DNA from: Protopterus annectens
Taxonomy: Eukaryota; Chordata; Ceratodontiformes; Protopteridae
Length of the DNA stretch: 64,000 bases
Assembly: GCF_019279795.1 (NCBI RefSeq)
Contig: NC_056725.1
Span: forward strand, 1,613,424,859-1,613,488,858
Reading direction: 5' to 3'
The translations under genes and the position numbers were made by a program. The first letter of the stretch is position 1, and each line of letters opens with the position of its first letter. Shown here one piece after another: positions 33,451 through 46,130 of the stretch. The notes beneath the pieces are model-generated. The model did no database searches. It saw only the letters and a program-made list of their open reading frames with translations, and was not told the origin of the DNA.

Positions 33451-36067
33451 GTCCTCTTTACTTCACAAGTGAACCAAATGATTTCTGTTGTTTATTAAGA
33501 GCTGGGAATAGATAACCGGAGAGTGTTAAAACATTGTATTACAGTCACCCTTGTGAAGATTTAAACCAGTTAAGGGGGCCACACACCCTTACAAATGATA
33601 TTGCAGAAAATGCAGCTTGCAGATATTGATGATCGGGAATATGCTTGCATACAGGTAGGATATGATTCATATAATCCGATCATATTCACAATGCACACCA
33701 TCTGGTATTCTTAACAGTCCCTCGATATTTGTTTATAACCTTAGTGCTGAGATCCATTTATTTTAGACAAATATTTTATTATATGTGATTTTCCATTCTA
33801 GTTTATTCTGTTCACATGTATTATTAAACTGTTGCACACTTATCAAGAAAATACATTTTGCAGAAGTCTGTTTTTTATATCAACATCTTTTTTATATTTT
33901 TTAGCATTGGACCTTGCTATGGCAGTTCATAAGATCATAAGACTATTATGGTTTATGATTAAATAGAATTAACTCTTCGGTAAACTTTTTTAAAGGGAAG
34001 AGCACTGTGTTAGATGAGTTAAGGTCACAGTGGTCCTAAATCAGATTAAATCAAATCTAATTCAATAGCAGAAAATGGCTTAATTTTGAGACATTGACAA
34101 CTAGATTCTATGGCATTTTTTAAATAAAAATATAGGTTATTTTTAATCATTTTAATGTTAGGACAACATTTAATACTTTTGTGCAAGAGAATTCTGTGTT
34201 CCATAAACAACCTACCGTTTTTGCTTAATATTTTACTAGTTTCAGTGAAATTCTGTCGGGAAACAATAAGGAATAACCTAACCAAGACTGAGCTTGTGGA
34301 AACAGAGTCTGATAATTCTTCATCCATATTATGACTATGAAGATATGCAAATATCTTGATGTAACAATGGATCAAGGTTCCATTATATGTGTCTTCTAAA
34401 TAATCATATGGCAAGTACCTGGCATACACCCTTATACAGTTGCTGTGCAATACATTTCCCTCTACCACCCTTTTATATGCAAAACAGACTGCACCTCATT
34501 TCTGTGCCACAAAATTCCATGTGTGGTCCACATCTCTTAACTGTCCAGATTTTTGCTGAATGTCAAGATTTGTGCCTCATATTTTGTACTGTTCCTCAGA
34601 AAATTTGTGTTTTTCTGACAATTCACTGAGGATTGACGTCACTAAATAATGATATATATATTTCAGTTTCATACTTCCTATCCTTTAGAAAAATGCATGA
34701 TGATAAAAATCCTGTTATACTACCAACCTTCTAAGTTTAAAAGAGTAATGCTTATAATCTCTCCCTATCGGGGGGGCATTTTTCCTACATTAGTGTGGGC
34801 TTTGTCCAGATTTCTTGAGCTAAGAGATTGATAAATATGGTACGGTCAGTCCTTCAATGGAAGCAGCACTATTCTTCCTTGGGGTTAAAGAACTGGTCAT
34901 TCGCTGATCACTCCCAAATTTTATACTGAATCATGTGACTTGTAGGCCATTTCTCCATCCCCAGTCAAATAAAGCATTATTTGGATTATATGCCATTATC
35001 AGAAGACTGGATCATCATACAGCTTGTTATATTTTAGTCTGACTTTGAGTAGTTGACAATGCTCACTTACTCCATATTATACTGACATTGCTGTACGCAT
35101 GCTCTGTATGTATGCATGCATGTAAAAACTCTTACTAATAGTCAGTGTTCCTAAACTTTTCTTATTTATTCATTCCAGTTATTAGTTTCTGTAAATGACA
35201 TAGCCAAAACTACAGTGATTTTTTTTTTTAAATATACTTTTTTTTTTAATTTATAAATTTCTTTCGGATAGTGATTCTGCTAAAAAGTAAACTTGTCAAA
35301 CTCAGGAAGACCCAAGCCTTTGGGTGATTATCATTATGTTTTCAAACTGCTATGATAAATGGGAGAATACCGTGGATGGTAAGTTATGGAAACACTGAGA
35401 TAATGTGGCTCATGGATGAAGATACACTCGCCGTTCAAGTCTAACAACAATAAAAAGTCATTCCAGGAAGTCTAAAACTGAAGCACAATTTTTTTTTTAA
35501 GTCAAGAAAGTAAAGATGTCTTTATGTCAAAGATAATGGCAATTAATACTGACACTGTTACAAGCAGTGAAAATAAAATGTTTTTAATCATAGCTTACTG
35601 ACCTGCTAAAATATGTAGCCATAAACAACTGCAATTATACTGAAAATAACTCTAATTATGCTGAAAATAATATCTCTAGGCAAGATAAGGCACATTCTAA
35701 GGGCCAAATTCATGGCACTGTGTAAAACTGAAAGCTGCTGCTGGCAAAAGTATTACTTTTATATTCTGGTCTTGGTTTTTCATAATTACCCACTATTGCA
35801 GCTGAATGCTTCTTAAATTTATCAGACGCATATGTTTGGTAAAAAGAATGGCAGTAGTGCTGAAAACCAGCTTCAGTATGAATTTGCTTGTAAGTGTCAG
35901 TTTTAGTATTCTATCTAGTGTAACTAAGATGCATTATGACTGGCATTATCCAGTGATCATACTGCTACGACTGCAGCACCATGGGAAGCAAATGATGAGT
36001 AAAAATGTTCGTGTCTTAGTCATGAATGGACAGAGCAACTGGCTTCACATTCATTGAGGGAAGAGGA
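33451..36067. other. No recognisable gene
   Basis: 2.6 kb of AT-rich sequence. The longest frame (34046-34468, minus, 140 residues) has no familiar motif and is probably chance. Confidence 0.5.
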
Positions 36068-36520
36068 TGAAATCAATAGGCCAGTGACAGGCCAGGCACA
36101 GGCCAGGTGGTTAAAAAGGAAAGGGGGAGAAATCAATAGGCCAGGCACAGGCCAGGTGGTTAAAAAGGAAAGGGGGAGAAATCAATAGGCCAGGCACAGG
36201 CCAGGTGGTTAAAAAGGAAAGGGGGAGAAATCAATAGGCCAGGCACAGGCTAGGTGGTTAAAAAGGAAAGGGGGAAAAATCAATAGGCCAGGCACAGGCC
36301 AGGTGGTTAAAAAGGAAAGGGGGAGAAATCAATAGGCCAGGCACAGGCCAGGTGGTTAAAAAGGAAAGGGGGAGAAATCAATAGGCCAGGCACAGGCCAG
36401 GTGGTTAAAAAGGAAACCGGGAGAAATCAATAGGCCAGGCAGAGGCCAGGTGGTTAAAAAGTAAAGCGGGAGAAATCAATAGGCCAGGCACAGGCCAGGT
36501 GGTTAAAAAGGAAAGGGGGA
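36068..36520. repeat. 49-bp minisatellite, about 9 copies
   Basis: Unit aaatcaataggccaggcaca then ggccaggtggttaaaaagga and aagggggag, repeating every 49 bases from about 36131. The first copy has 13 extra bases. Near-identical copies, with single changes in the last ones. Confidence 0.96.
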
Positions 36521-37375
36521 AATGAAGCACAGTAAAGTTAAGATTGTCTGTGGCATTCGCCCATTCCGAAGGCTACCTGTGACCATCTAGTTGGTCAGAA
36601 GAAAAATCAGGGAGATCAGCTATTAAATGGAATGGATACAACGAAATATATATGTGTAAATGGACAGTTGGATTCATAAATGCTGTTGTACACTGTGTAC
36701 CAAGTCAGAGATGCTGTATGGTGACTCATGCAGACTAAATGTGCCATTTAAAGAACAATAACAACAGTAGTATATCAAGGTTGTGAATGGCATACTGTGA
36801 AAGTACAAAGAATACAATGTGAACCAGGCCTGATGCTTGGATTGCAAGCAAGCCTTGGCACGTACACTGTGCATAGATATACAGACTTCATAGAAAGTGC
36901 ATTTGAACATCAAGAATACAGAACTCATTAATGCCATAACAGTAACAGCAAGACATGCCATCAATAGGGAGATACACACAGCAATATCAGTACTCTACAC
37001 TGTCATATGATCATAGAGAATGGCATGCAGATACCAGAAGTGACACAGGTAGCATACAGGGCAAATGAAATATTTACAGAGTCATGCACAGTAACAAGGG
37101 TGAGAGTCATATACAGTAACAGTAACAGTCTGTCTGTGAACTGCAGTAGAGCATGCATTCAGGACAGGAGCACCACAAGGAAGACATTGGATACCTCCAG
37201 TAATGTTACACTTAAGAATGTGCTCACATTACCTTAGTTGTAATCAGTAACATGACAAGCATGTTATAGAATTGCAACATGGGTGCAACATGAGGCCCAC
37301 CTCTGTGTAGATATGGGTTGTTATGAAGTGCAGAACTTTAGAACATGCAGATGTAAATTGTGGCAAGGCACAGAA

Positions 37376-37376
<1 letters not shown>
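36521..37376. other. No recognisable gene
   Basis: Upstream intron sequence of the calcium channel gene. No domain-like frames. Confidence 0.5.

Positions 37377-37441
<65 letters not shown>
37377..37441. repeat. (TA)n microsatellite
   Basis: About 32 uninterrupted TA units, 250 bases before the first channel exon. Confidence 0.98.
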
Positions 37442-37443
<2 letters not shown>

Positions 37444-37694
37444 TATGTGAAGATGTGTGTTAATTACTGACATTCCCTGTTCAGCTTTTGCACTATTGAT
37501 GGTTCACCTTTATTAGCGTGTTCTGATAATGATGGTGCGCACTATTTCATAGGATTGTATGCACTCCCTTCATGTTCTAAGCATGAATTATTAGGAGAAA
37601 TCATGAGAAAATCATGCTGTCCACCTCATATTGCCTCAGTAAGCATCCTGTTACTACATGAGATTTCTAATTAGAAGTTGTATTTTATTTTCAG

Positions 37695-37879
37695 GTGGTA
37701 TCTCTTGGATTTTATTTGGGTGACCAGGCCTACCTCCGTAGCAGCTGGAACATCTTGGATGGATTCCTGGTTTTTGTTTCTCTCATTGACATAGTTGTCT
37801 CAATGGCATCTGCAGGTGGAGCCAAGATCCTTGGAGTTCTCAGGGTTTTACGACTCCTTCGTACTCTTAGGCCACTCAG
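37695..37879 (+). CDS. CACNA1I: Cav3 T-type calcium channel alpha-1, domain III S2-S4 exon
   Basis: An internal exon of 185 bases, phase 0 at its start, bounded by a pyrimidine-rich acceptor ending TTTCAG (to 37694) and a donor CAG|GTAATG. It encodes [19 protein letters not shown] (end of S2 and linker), [17 protein letters not shown] (S3), then [18 protein letters not shown] (S4, with a positive charge at every third residue). This is domain III of the low-voltage-activated pore subunit in the plasma membrane. [13 protein letters not shown] rules out CACNA1G-type sequence as I remember it. DGFLVFVS favours CACNA1I over CACNA1H, but the paralogue call is from memory. The reading frame is intact. 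The upstream exon is not seen in this window. Confidence 0.93.
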
Positions 37880-38382
37880 GTAATGAGACGTATAATAAAA
37901 AATTACATTTTCAGTTTATCAGAGCAACTTTTTAATTCATGTTTTAAGAACTAAGAAAGATACAACTGAGAAGAGCAAAGTTTTGAAATTATCAATAGTT
38001 CTTTTCCCCATGTATTTTTATTTATTTATATATTGCTTTTGTTTAGATCTTTGAAAGTTTCCTAGATAGTAGTATAATGTTGGAGGTAAGAAATAGCTCT
38101 TAACACAGTAGTGACCTCTCTATTACTTAGGGACCTTACTTTCAACTACTTCTAACTTTTTTCTACCACTCCATTTTAGGAAAGGTCAATTGTATAACTG
38201 CTGTTCAGTGTATCTTAAACCTGAATGTAATGTTATGTATATATAACTATGAAAATAATATTATGTTTTGTAAAGTGTTTTATAATAAGTTAGCACTATA
38301 TGTGCTAAATGCTGTTATTGCTTATGACTGTAATCTGCTTGAAACTAGCATTTACTAAATGTTTAATATGTATTATTATCTT

Positions 38383-38478
38383 GGAGCTTTTCTCCCAGGG
38401 CCTCCGCTGAAAATGGACATATATCCAATCAGATTATCCCGATCAACAAATGTAAAATAAATAAAATAAAATAAAAAA
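38383..38478 (+). mobile_element. Family B LINE 3' tail
   Basis: gagcttttctcccagggcct, ccgctgaaaatgg, cagattatcccgatcaacaa and an (AATAA)n run, as at 31885 and 33345. It lies just inside the large intron. Confidence 0.6.
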
Positions 38479-39639
38479 AAAAATCTTATATCTGCTATAC
38501 TTGGGTGCTAATAGTAATTTTAATCTCACTCACAGTGCCACATTAAGTTACTGACAATACAACTACGAAATGTCTGTTTCATGAAAGAACATGACAGTCA
38601 GTAATGTGACATGCATGTAATGTGAAGTATTGTGAGATAAATGAAACTAGACCAGATACTTGGACTTACATGAAATCCATCTTAATTATTTCTGTAAAAT
38701 TTTGCATTTCCTCAAAAGTGAACAACAATTCACATTAGCTTTTACAAACTCATGGTTGATTGCTTTACAAACTGAGCATTAGTCCTGGGGAAAGACAGAC
38801 GCAGATCTATAAATTTTACATTCAGATGAGAATAGATGATTGCAGCTTTAGTTCTGGCAGCCTGCTATTGAAACTACTGATAGCCAAAATGAAATGCCTG
38901 GAATGCTAACTTGAGATGCAAAAACGAAAAAAAAAGGTCTTAAGGCCCCCCAAGTCCTCATGCTCTGCACAGTATCAGAAAGGAAAAGAAAAAAAAGGTC
39001 TGTTCTCAGTCTGGTGCTCCTTGATTCTATATTGTATATCTAATAAGAATAGGTGCTAGGTGTGAGAATATATTTGAAGTTCTCTGTTCATTTTTTTAAA
39101 GTACTAGGTTAGCTGCCCTTGCATTTTAAGAATTAAAAAAAAACAAAAAAAAACAAGATGCTTTAAATTGCCATGCAGCCGAGCAGCACAGTTATAATTA
39201 TGCAACTGCTGGGATGGTTGGCATTAAGTTATACAAAACCTGCAAGCTAACTCTTTTTCTCCAGTTCAACTGGCCTTCATGTGCCGGTCAATAATATCCA
39301 TTTCCTGAGCTGAATATAAACCTGTTTAAATACTACAGTCATTCCTGGCCTGCTTGGCTGATTGCCCGGTCCGTTTCATGAAGTACACAAGCTATATCTA
39401 TATATTTGTATTGTGCAGGGATTTCAAATTCCAGGGGAAAGGCATTTCATTGGAGATTCTGCAAATAATCTTCTAGACCAGGCCACTTGGGAGTACCTTA
39501 GACAAGCTGGACTATTCAATAGCTGTAATGCAATTGCTATGCAGAGATGTGAGTGACTGTTGCTCTTTAATAACATGTTATGAGAGAGAGAAAAACAGTA
39601 TTTGCTTAATGACCAATGTCACTTTGATGATTGAGACAT

Positions 39640-39640
<1 letters not shown>
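38479..39640. other. Intron sequence, nothing recognised
   Basis: AT-rich non-coding sequence. Confidence 0.5.

Positions 39641-39707
<67 letters not shown>
39641..39707. repeat. (GT)n microsatellite
   Basis: About 33 GT units. Confidence 0.98.
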
Positions 39708-39710
<3 letters not shown>

Positions 39711-41515
39711 AAACATTTTACCTCCAAGATTAACTTTCAGGTAAGACAGAGTGTTTTTTTGACTCTGCTGTCTGCTTCTCAGGTACCTGTTGCTGCTAGG
39801 ACACGAGCCAAACTCCCAATAACTTGTTCCTTCCCTAAGGAGCAAATACAGAACAAAATACCTGGGGTCTTTTGTCTTGACTCAGACTCCCTTTGTGTCA
39901 GCTGTTGATGAGTAACTCCTCTAGAGCCATTTGTTGTTCCCCAGGCTTCTCATAATTTCTCAGTCCTTGTAGTGAGCTACTTGAGATATTACTAAGGAAT
40001 GGGGCAGTCAGGTGCTTCCTATGCAGCTATTCAGCTACTGTATCTGCTTATGAAAAAAGCACCCTTGCCAGTGGATTAGGGTATTCTCCTTTCCTAATAT
40101 GCTCTTTGTAGATTCCTCTTGGGGGAGGGACCATCCTTCTAGCTTCTCTTCTCTCTCTCTCTCTCTCTCTTTCTCTCATTCTTGGGGATTTCCAAATGGC
40201 TATACTTGCAATAGTTTATTCAAGGCTTTCAGCCATTTGCTCCATGTAAGTTTGACAAATTATATAAGATCCCCAGACTTAAAATCTGTTTTTGATGGCT
40301 TATTCCGAATCCCTTAGTATTCCTGGACTATCAAGGATGTGCTTATGATATTACTAATAGTGTTTCTACAGCACCTGATATGGGGCAGTGTCGACAACAG
40401 CTGCCTGGTTACATGTTCAGACTTTTCCAGAGGATCTCATACCTGAGACCCAATATACTTCCCTAAATAAGGGTTTGTTCTTTTGCCTCCCTCTGCTGGG
40501 GTCCTTTTAAATGGTGACAAAAAGGAAAACTTATTTTAAGAATTACTCTTCTTTCCTACATAGCAAATTATGATGGAAATATTTCTGCTAGTTGAGAATC
40601 AAAAATAAACCTTCCAGCAAGGCCAATACAGTGTTAGTATAGCAATGTTAGGGAGTCTCACTTGGTAGGCAGGTCCAAAACAGAGCTGGAATTATCTAAG
40701 CAATCAGTGTGTTATTATGCTCCCTCACAGGTCCCCCCCCCCGTACTTGCAGTCCTGTTAGATACTCCCAAACTGTGGCTCCAGATGAATTCAGATTCTT
40801 GGGGACTGAGATTTTTTGCAAGAACTATAAACCACAGTGGATTATTATTTCTTCTTGAGGCTGCAGACTGGCCCTATTCTAAACATTCTCAGTCAAAAGT
40901 TATCAGACAATTTTTAATTTTTCTGTGTAGAGTTTACATTTACAGGTTCCTAGATAGACCTTTCTTATGTCGACACTTCTATCAGTGTCTAAAAATGGAC
41001 CGATCTCATTAATAGAATTTTGCAGAGGACGAAGCAGTCATTTTTTTCCATATTTGGTACATTGTTTTAATCTTAAAGATTGTTTCAGAAGTTGTTATGA
41101 TTCTGCCTTGGAAAAAAAGATCTACATTTCAGGCTGGGATTTAAGGTAAACTAAAATGAATCCGTACTTATTCTTTCTCATATTATATTTTTTTCTGTGT
41201 TTCTTTCTGGACTCATCAAATATGACTGTTTTCCTTCATGAGGACAACTGGAATGCTACTAGAAGCAGTTTCTGAGATTTTCCCTCAGTCATAGGTACTT
41301 TTTTGGAAATATCACAAACATCTAGACCTCCTGGCTTTACATATTCTCATGTTTCTTTGGCCACCCTTTGCATGTGACAAATATAATAGTATGTTTCTAG
41401 ACCATATTCAATCTGTAGCCACAGATGCACTGGATTCTGATTGGATGTTGTGTCCAAAAGGAGTTAAGGTCCAGGATCACTAGAACTAATAAGATAATTT
41501 AAAACACATAAATGT
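39708..41515. other. Intron sequence, possibly part of a decayed DIRS element
   Basis: Contains a (CT)n run at 40147-40172 and a C-run at 40733-40742. Several 60-116-residue frames on the + strand (40099, 40662, 40967) lead toward the DIRS-like piece at 41520, but I cannot align them to a domain. Confidence 0.35.
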
Positions 41516-41519
41516 TAAA

Positions 41520-42070
41520 ACATGATGGCTCTAATAAAATATTTTCTGTTCTCCAAGCCATATATCATCTGCAGACCTTCTGCAAGCAGTCGCACACAAC
41601 ATCACATTAATGTCATATATTGGGTAACCAGGTCCAACCCTACCTTTACAGATTATTATATGCCTTCAGAGCAAAATATTGGTGCAGATAAGCAGGACCA
41701 GGACAGACCCTCAGGAATGTGAGTTGAACCTGGGGATCTTTAAAGAATTGGCCTATCTGTGGGGGAGATTTCAAGAAGATCTGTTTGCCTCCAGCTATGA
41801 CAGACAAATAAATAAACTATGCTCCAGGATTCCATACTCAGAATTTATATTTCCTGTCATTATCATGGATGGGAATATGCCTATATGATCTTCCTTCCCT
41901 TCCTCTGATAACCAGAATTCAGAAGGACTTTTCAAACATAAGTACAGTGACTCCCAACTCCCTTTTAGTCCAGGCTACAGTGGCTCACCCTTCTTTTAAA
42001 TATAACCAAGGGCAATTACTGCAAACTTCAACATGGAATGGACTTTACTCTCAAACAACTGCCTGAATGA
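41520..42070 (+). pseudogene. DIRS-type element: end of RNase H-like region
   Basis: Reading across frames gives YYMPSEQNIGAD, then DPQECELNLGIFKELAYLWG and DLFASSYDRQINKLCSR. The DIRS RNase H end has the pattern H.PG..NV.AD.LSR, DP.EW.L...F..L...WG, then DLFAS..N.Q...F.SR. The next frame (DLPSLPLITRIQKDF) fits the FPPL.LI..VL.KI continuation. It is separate from the DIRS remnant at 28-30 kb, which lacks this part. Several frameshifts. Confidence 0.5.
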
Positions 42071-42599
42071 TAAATCTTGAGACCTTTTAGGCACTTTTTG
42101 TTTGAAGACATGCAGCAGGTATTAAAGGAGGGAAATAAATTAGGTACCAGAAAATCAAAGATGACTATGTGGAAAAGATTTTCTAGTTGGTGCCAATCCT
42201 AGAGCCAGCACCCTTTAAAAGCCCAGATGCCTCTGGCTTTATAGTATTTTTGTGAGTTATTTTACTTTGGCTTTTCTTACTCATCCAGACCATATCTGCT
42301 TGTCTGCCCTAAGATCCGCCACCAACTCTTTTCCACCCTACCACAAGTGAAACTGGTTTTGTAAAGGAGTTTCACATATCCATATACCTAGAACATTAAT
42401 GGCTTTCTTTCTGCATCGTAATTTTTTGCTTAAAAAATAATTACACTGTTTCCTTGAAACCTGCTCACCAGGCTGTTTGAAAAGTTCCTAGCTTGGATAA
42501 TAGTGTTAATTATTGATGTGACTTCTGATACAAAATTATCTAAGTCTCAAGCTTTATATTGAGTTATGCCCATCTCATTTATCTTAAGGATAGGGTTAC

Positions 42600-42893
42600 C
42601 AGATCTGGCCTTTGGTCAACTGGTGCCCTAGGCAAAAGGACACTGTAGTGCCCCCCCCCCACATTACCCAGTGCCCACATCTTGGTCTACCTACACCACC
42701 CAGATCACTTTTTTCTTCTCTGTTCTCACAGTTTGTCCTACTCTTCCATTTTTCCCTTTATTCATTCAACATATTTTAAAGAAACCATTTCTTTACTACA
42801 AAAAAATAAACAAATGAATACTGGAAAAGTGCCCCTATTAGAGTGGCACCCTAGGGGGCCACCTAGTTGACTTGTGGCTAAGGCCGGCTATGA
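42600..42893. mobile_element. Short inverted-terminus element, second copy
   Basis: Opposite orientation to 6848-7032: ggtcaactggtgccctaggc at the left and ccacctagttgacttgtggc then taaggccggc at the right. It carries about 110 extra bases in the middle (near 42710-42820), rich in TTC and A-runs, which may be a further insertion. Confidence 0.5.
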
Positions 42894-43345
42894 GGGTTAC
42901 TTTGAGAACAGATCTTTACTGTATGCCTAATGCCTAGTCAGATTTTACTTAGGCTATTCATCACCCTGTTTTTTTTTTTTATTTTCATATCCTTAAAATA
43001 ATTGAGAAAAGTTTTATATACACCAGATGTTTTAGGCAACTCATATACCACATTGGCAGGACTAAAACCTTCAGGACTGGTGTTCATATGATTTTCTGTT
43101 ATGAAGATAGGGAAAGGTAACAAGCAGTGTCTAAACCATTTCTTAGTTTTATCCCATACCATTGGCTGTTATGATTCCCACCTTTATACGTCAGTTCCGG
43201 GCTACAGCAGCGCCTACTCTTTTAGAGTTCTGGCTACCTTTATGACTTATTAGAAATGCCTGGGCTCTACATTTTCTAGATGCAATAACTTGGAATTCTC
43301 CACATATCTTTATGAAGCACTATAGTTTTCAATAGGTTCAGCAGT

Positions 43346-43553
43346 GTTGCCATGACTATTCTTCAGGGACCCCCTCAATATTCTTCTATCTGCCTGCTAT
43401 ATTCCTTTCTAGTTGTTGCCATGACTATTCTTCAGAGACACCCTCAATATTCTTCTATCTGCCTCCTATATTCCTTTCTAGTTGTTGCCATGACTATTCT
43501 TCAGAGACCCCCTCAATACTCTTCTATCTGCCTCCTATATTCCTTTCTAGTTT
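43346..43553 (+). repeat. 69-bp tandem triplication
   Basis: Three copies begin at 43346, 43415 and 43484, an exact 69-base step with few differences. Because 69 is a multiple of three, an open frame (43352-43603) reads the same 23 residues three times, starting MTILQ. There is no start context, homology or splice evidence that it is a gene. Confidence 0.93.
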
Positions 43554-44429
43554 TTGGTACATGTCCTGTAGAGTTTACTGATCTAATGATAAACATAGTA
43601 TAGTTCAGTTACCATAACAATAGATGTTTAAATAGAAAATTGCTGCAGTATCCAGTCCTTCCCATCATCCCATTATTTTTATGCCAGGGCGTGTAACTTT
43701 TATTGGCACTCTCCCCATGTGTCAGGGCTCTAGCCTCCTTCTTAAGTATGAAAACTCTTATGTTTGGTGCCTTAGCCATTGAGATTATCCTTATTCCCTC
43801 ATGCAGCAGAGTGGCTATGGCATTTAGAAGGTACTCTAAAGCTGGCCTGTGAGTCCAGTCCTTGGCTGTCTCATATACCTCAAGGCCACTTCAGCAGTTA
43901 TATTTCTGAATATCTACTGTTATGATATCTTTACTTACACAATTGTACTTTTGGAGAGTTGGGACATGGAAACCTGTATTCTGTGAGATGCTATTCAAAA
44001 AGCAGTAGATCTTGTGTGCATTTCAATTATGTTGTCTCTTTAAAAAATACAAACTGAAGACCTATTGAATAAAGGCTAAGAAATATCATGGGTGATACCG
44101 CAGTTACCTGTGATGAAAAAAATTCAAAGAGTTTAAGAAATGCACATAAAAAGACAAAGAACTCCACTTAGTGAGAGATAATCATGACAGGATAGTTATA
44201 CCAGCAGTTCATTCCATAATTATTTATACAGAGACATACCCTAATTAGGACATAAACGACTTTAGATACAACATGTACACAGTAAGACAAGAGAATTTCA
44301 ATTTCTTCGAAAGGCTGCCATAAGAGGAATGCTAGATCAACTATACCAATACTCCTACAAAGACAAAATCATCTGAGACAGGGATTTACTTTGAAGTCAG
44401 TTATAATCACAGTATTGAATCAGCTCCTA
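43554..44429. other. Intron sequence, nothing recognised
   Basis: Could include more of the gypsy element that is readable from 44430, but I see no motif. Confidence 0.4.
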
Positions 44430-45165
44430 AACCTCATGCTTGGAAAAGATATGAATATCACCTGGAAATCATAATGTGCAAATAGACAGAGTATAACATG
44501 CTGCACTGGCCAAGAATGTTGGAACAAATTTAAAAAGTAGTTCAGACTTGTGCAGTCTGATATAGCATATATTGCAACATAAATCCTTGAGACATAGTTA
44601 TGAGGTACCTAACTTGCCACTGAGCAAAGATGGGACACACTTATTCTTTAGCAAATTCATTAGCTGTTATTTGCTGGCTACAAATCAAAGTATCCGGAAC
44701 TGGTTAAGCTAGGAGACACCACAGGCATGAGCATTATCAATGTGCTTAGCAACAAAATTGTGCGATGTAGGATTGTTAATAACTTAAGTTTATATAATTG
44801 TACTTTGCGAGATAAAAATCAGGCATATAAGTATGAGTCACAGGTAACCACTGTGCAATGTGCAAATGGAGAGAATGACTCAGATGATGTAGAATTGAGT
44901 GAATATCAATGCAAATACTTAAAAAGGGGACAGCGATTTAATAATATTTTGTTGCAATGTACAGAACTGCCAGAGGCACAATTACTGATGGGGAGAAGGC
45001 TGAGAAGTAAATTTGCCATCACAGCAACAATATAGCTGCAAAGAATTACTCAGATGCTGAATAGAAATTGAACCAAACAAAAGATTAACAAAGATACTAA
45101 ACTATGATTTGATTAAAGGAAAGACAAAGAGAAGATTCAGATGCCAATAATTTGACAAAAAGGTA
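44430..45165 (+). pseudogene. Ty3/gypsy-type integrase remnant
   Basis: The order of blocks is HWPRMLEQIxKVVQTCAV (end of the HHCC zinc region, YWPGM..DI...V..C..C), then VPNLPLSKDGTHLF (P..PW..VG.D.F before the catalytic core), then ELVKLGDTTG and MSIINVLSNKIVRCRI (near the second strand region of the core). Last comes AQLLMGRRLRSKF, the strongly conserved SPAQLLMGR.LR block after the core. The catalytic D,D-35-E part is deleted or unreadable. The final 102-residue frame runs 44727-45035. No LTR was found. Confidence 0.72.
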
Positions 45166-45669
45166 ACATAAAGAAAAAATACAAAATAATATGACTGTCA
45201 TCACCACTGTCTTAGTAAATGATAACTCGAGATGCTGTTAGTGTGGATCACACGTTTGTGCAGTGTTTAAAGTACAAATCCAATGTATAAAGAACTGTGT
45301 CAGAAATTACGGCTGAACCAGTGCATCAAACAAAACTCAAATTTGCCAGTATAAGAGACTGTGTCAAAGCATGCATGCGTGTGTCCAACTTTGAAAGACT
45401 GCTAAGAAAGCCATTCAGTTTAAAAATTTTACATACGAGAGGAATCAAATGATGTATGACACCAAAGATGGACCATCCAATGCTGAGGGCAACACACTCA
45501 AGTGCGCTAGCCATTGTACTGCCTCAAAAGTGTTTGTATTACTGTATCTGTTATAATTTTCCAAAAACAAAAAATCCTATCTCTCTACTCATTCCCCACA
45601 TTTCTATAACCAGTAGAGTCCAGTTTTCAGATTTTGCTGAATTCTGGGCTGTTTTGTAGTTTCTGTGTT
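45166..45669. other. Intron sequence, nothing recognised
   Basis: No domain-like frame in this stretch between the gypsy remnant and the CR1. Confidence 0.4.
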
Positions 45670-46130
45670 GCCCAAACCTTACTAAGATAGAAGGAAGCTT
45701 CTCTGTTCATCAGTGAGAGTGGTGAGCCTATCTGTCACTGGAGGAGTCATTTCAGCTCAGAATCTGTAGTTTTATTTGCCATTTTTGGGCTATTTCTATC
45801 CCTTACATCTTTCTGTTTAGAAACCCATGTGTGCACAGTTTTGCTCTCTGTGCAGCACCTGTTAACTAAAGTTAAACTATTTTTAGTGCCAGAAAGTCTG
45901 CTCTTCAGAATTTCCCTTAGAACTAGCCAGTTTTTTAGTTTTAGTACTCAGAACTGCTTCCTTGTGCTCAGCAGTTGTCCAAAACTTGTTGCAAGCACTA
46001 AATAATCTACAAATTACTGCCACACTCAAACTTCCTCACTTATCAAGAGGAAAACAGTTTTTAGTACTTAAATAAATAAGCACTAACTAGGAATGTCTAA
46101 GGGTCAGATCCAGGTGTTTTCTTCCACCTG
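45670..46130 (+). mobile_element. Possible 5' untranslated region of the CR1 element
   Basis: It immediately precedes the CR1 ORF1 and is less AT-rich than its left flank. No independent proof of the boundary. Confidence 0.3.

Noticed and set aside
34046..34468. 140-residue minus-strand open frame
   Set aside because: No motif, no splice or promoter context, AT-rich composition. Most likely chance.
36068..36520. CRISPR-like direct repeats of 49 bases
   Set aside because: No spacers; simple tandem repeat.
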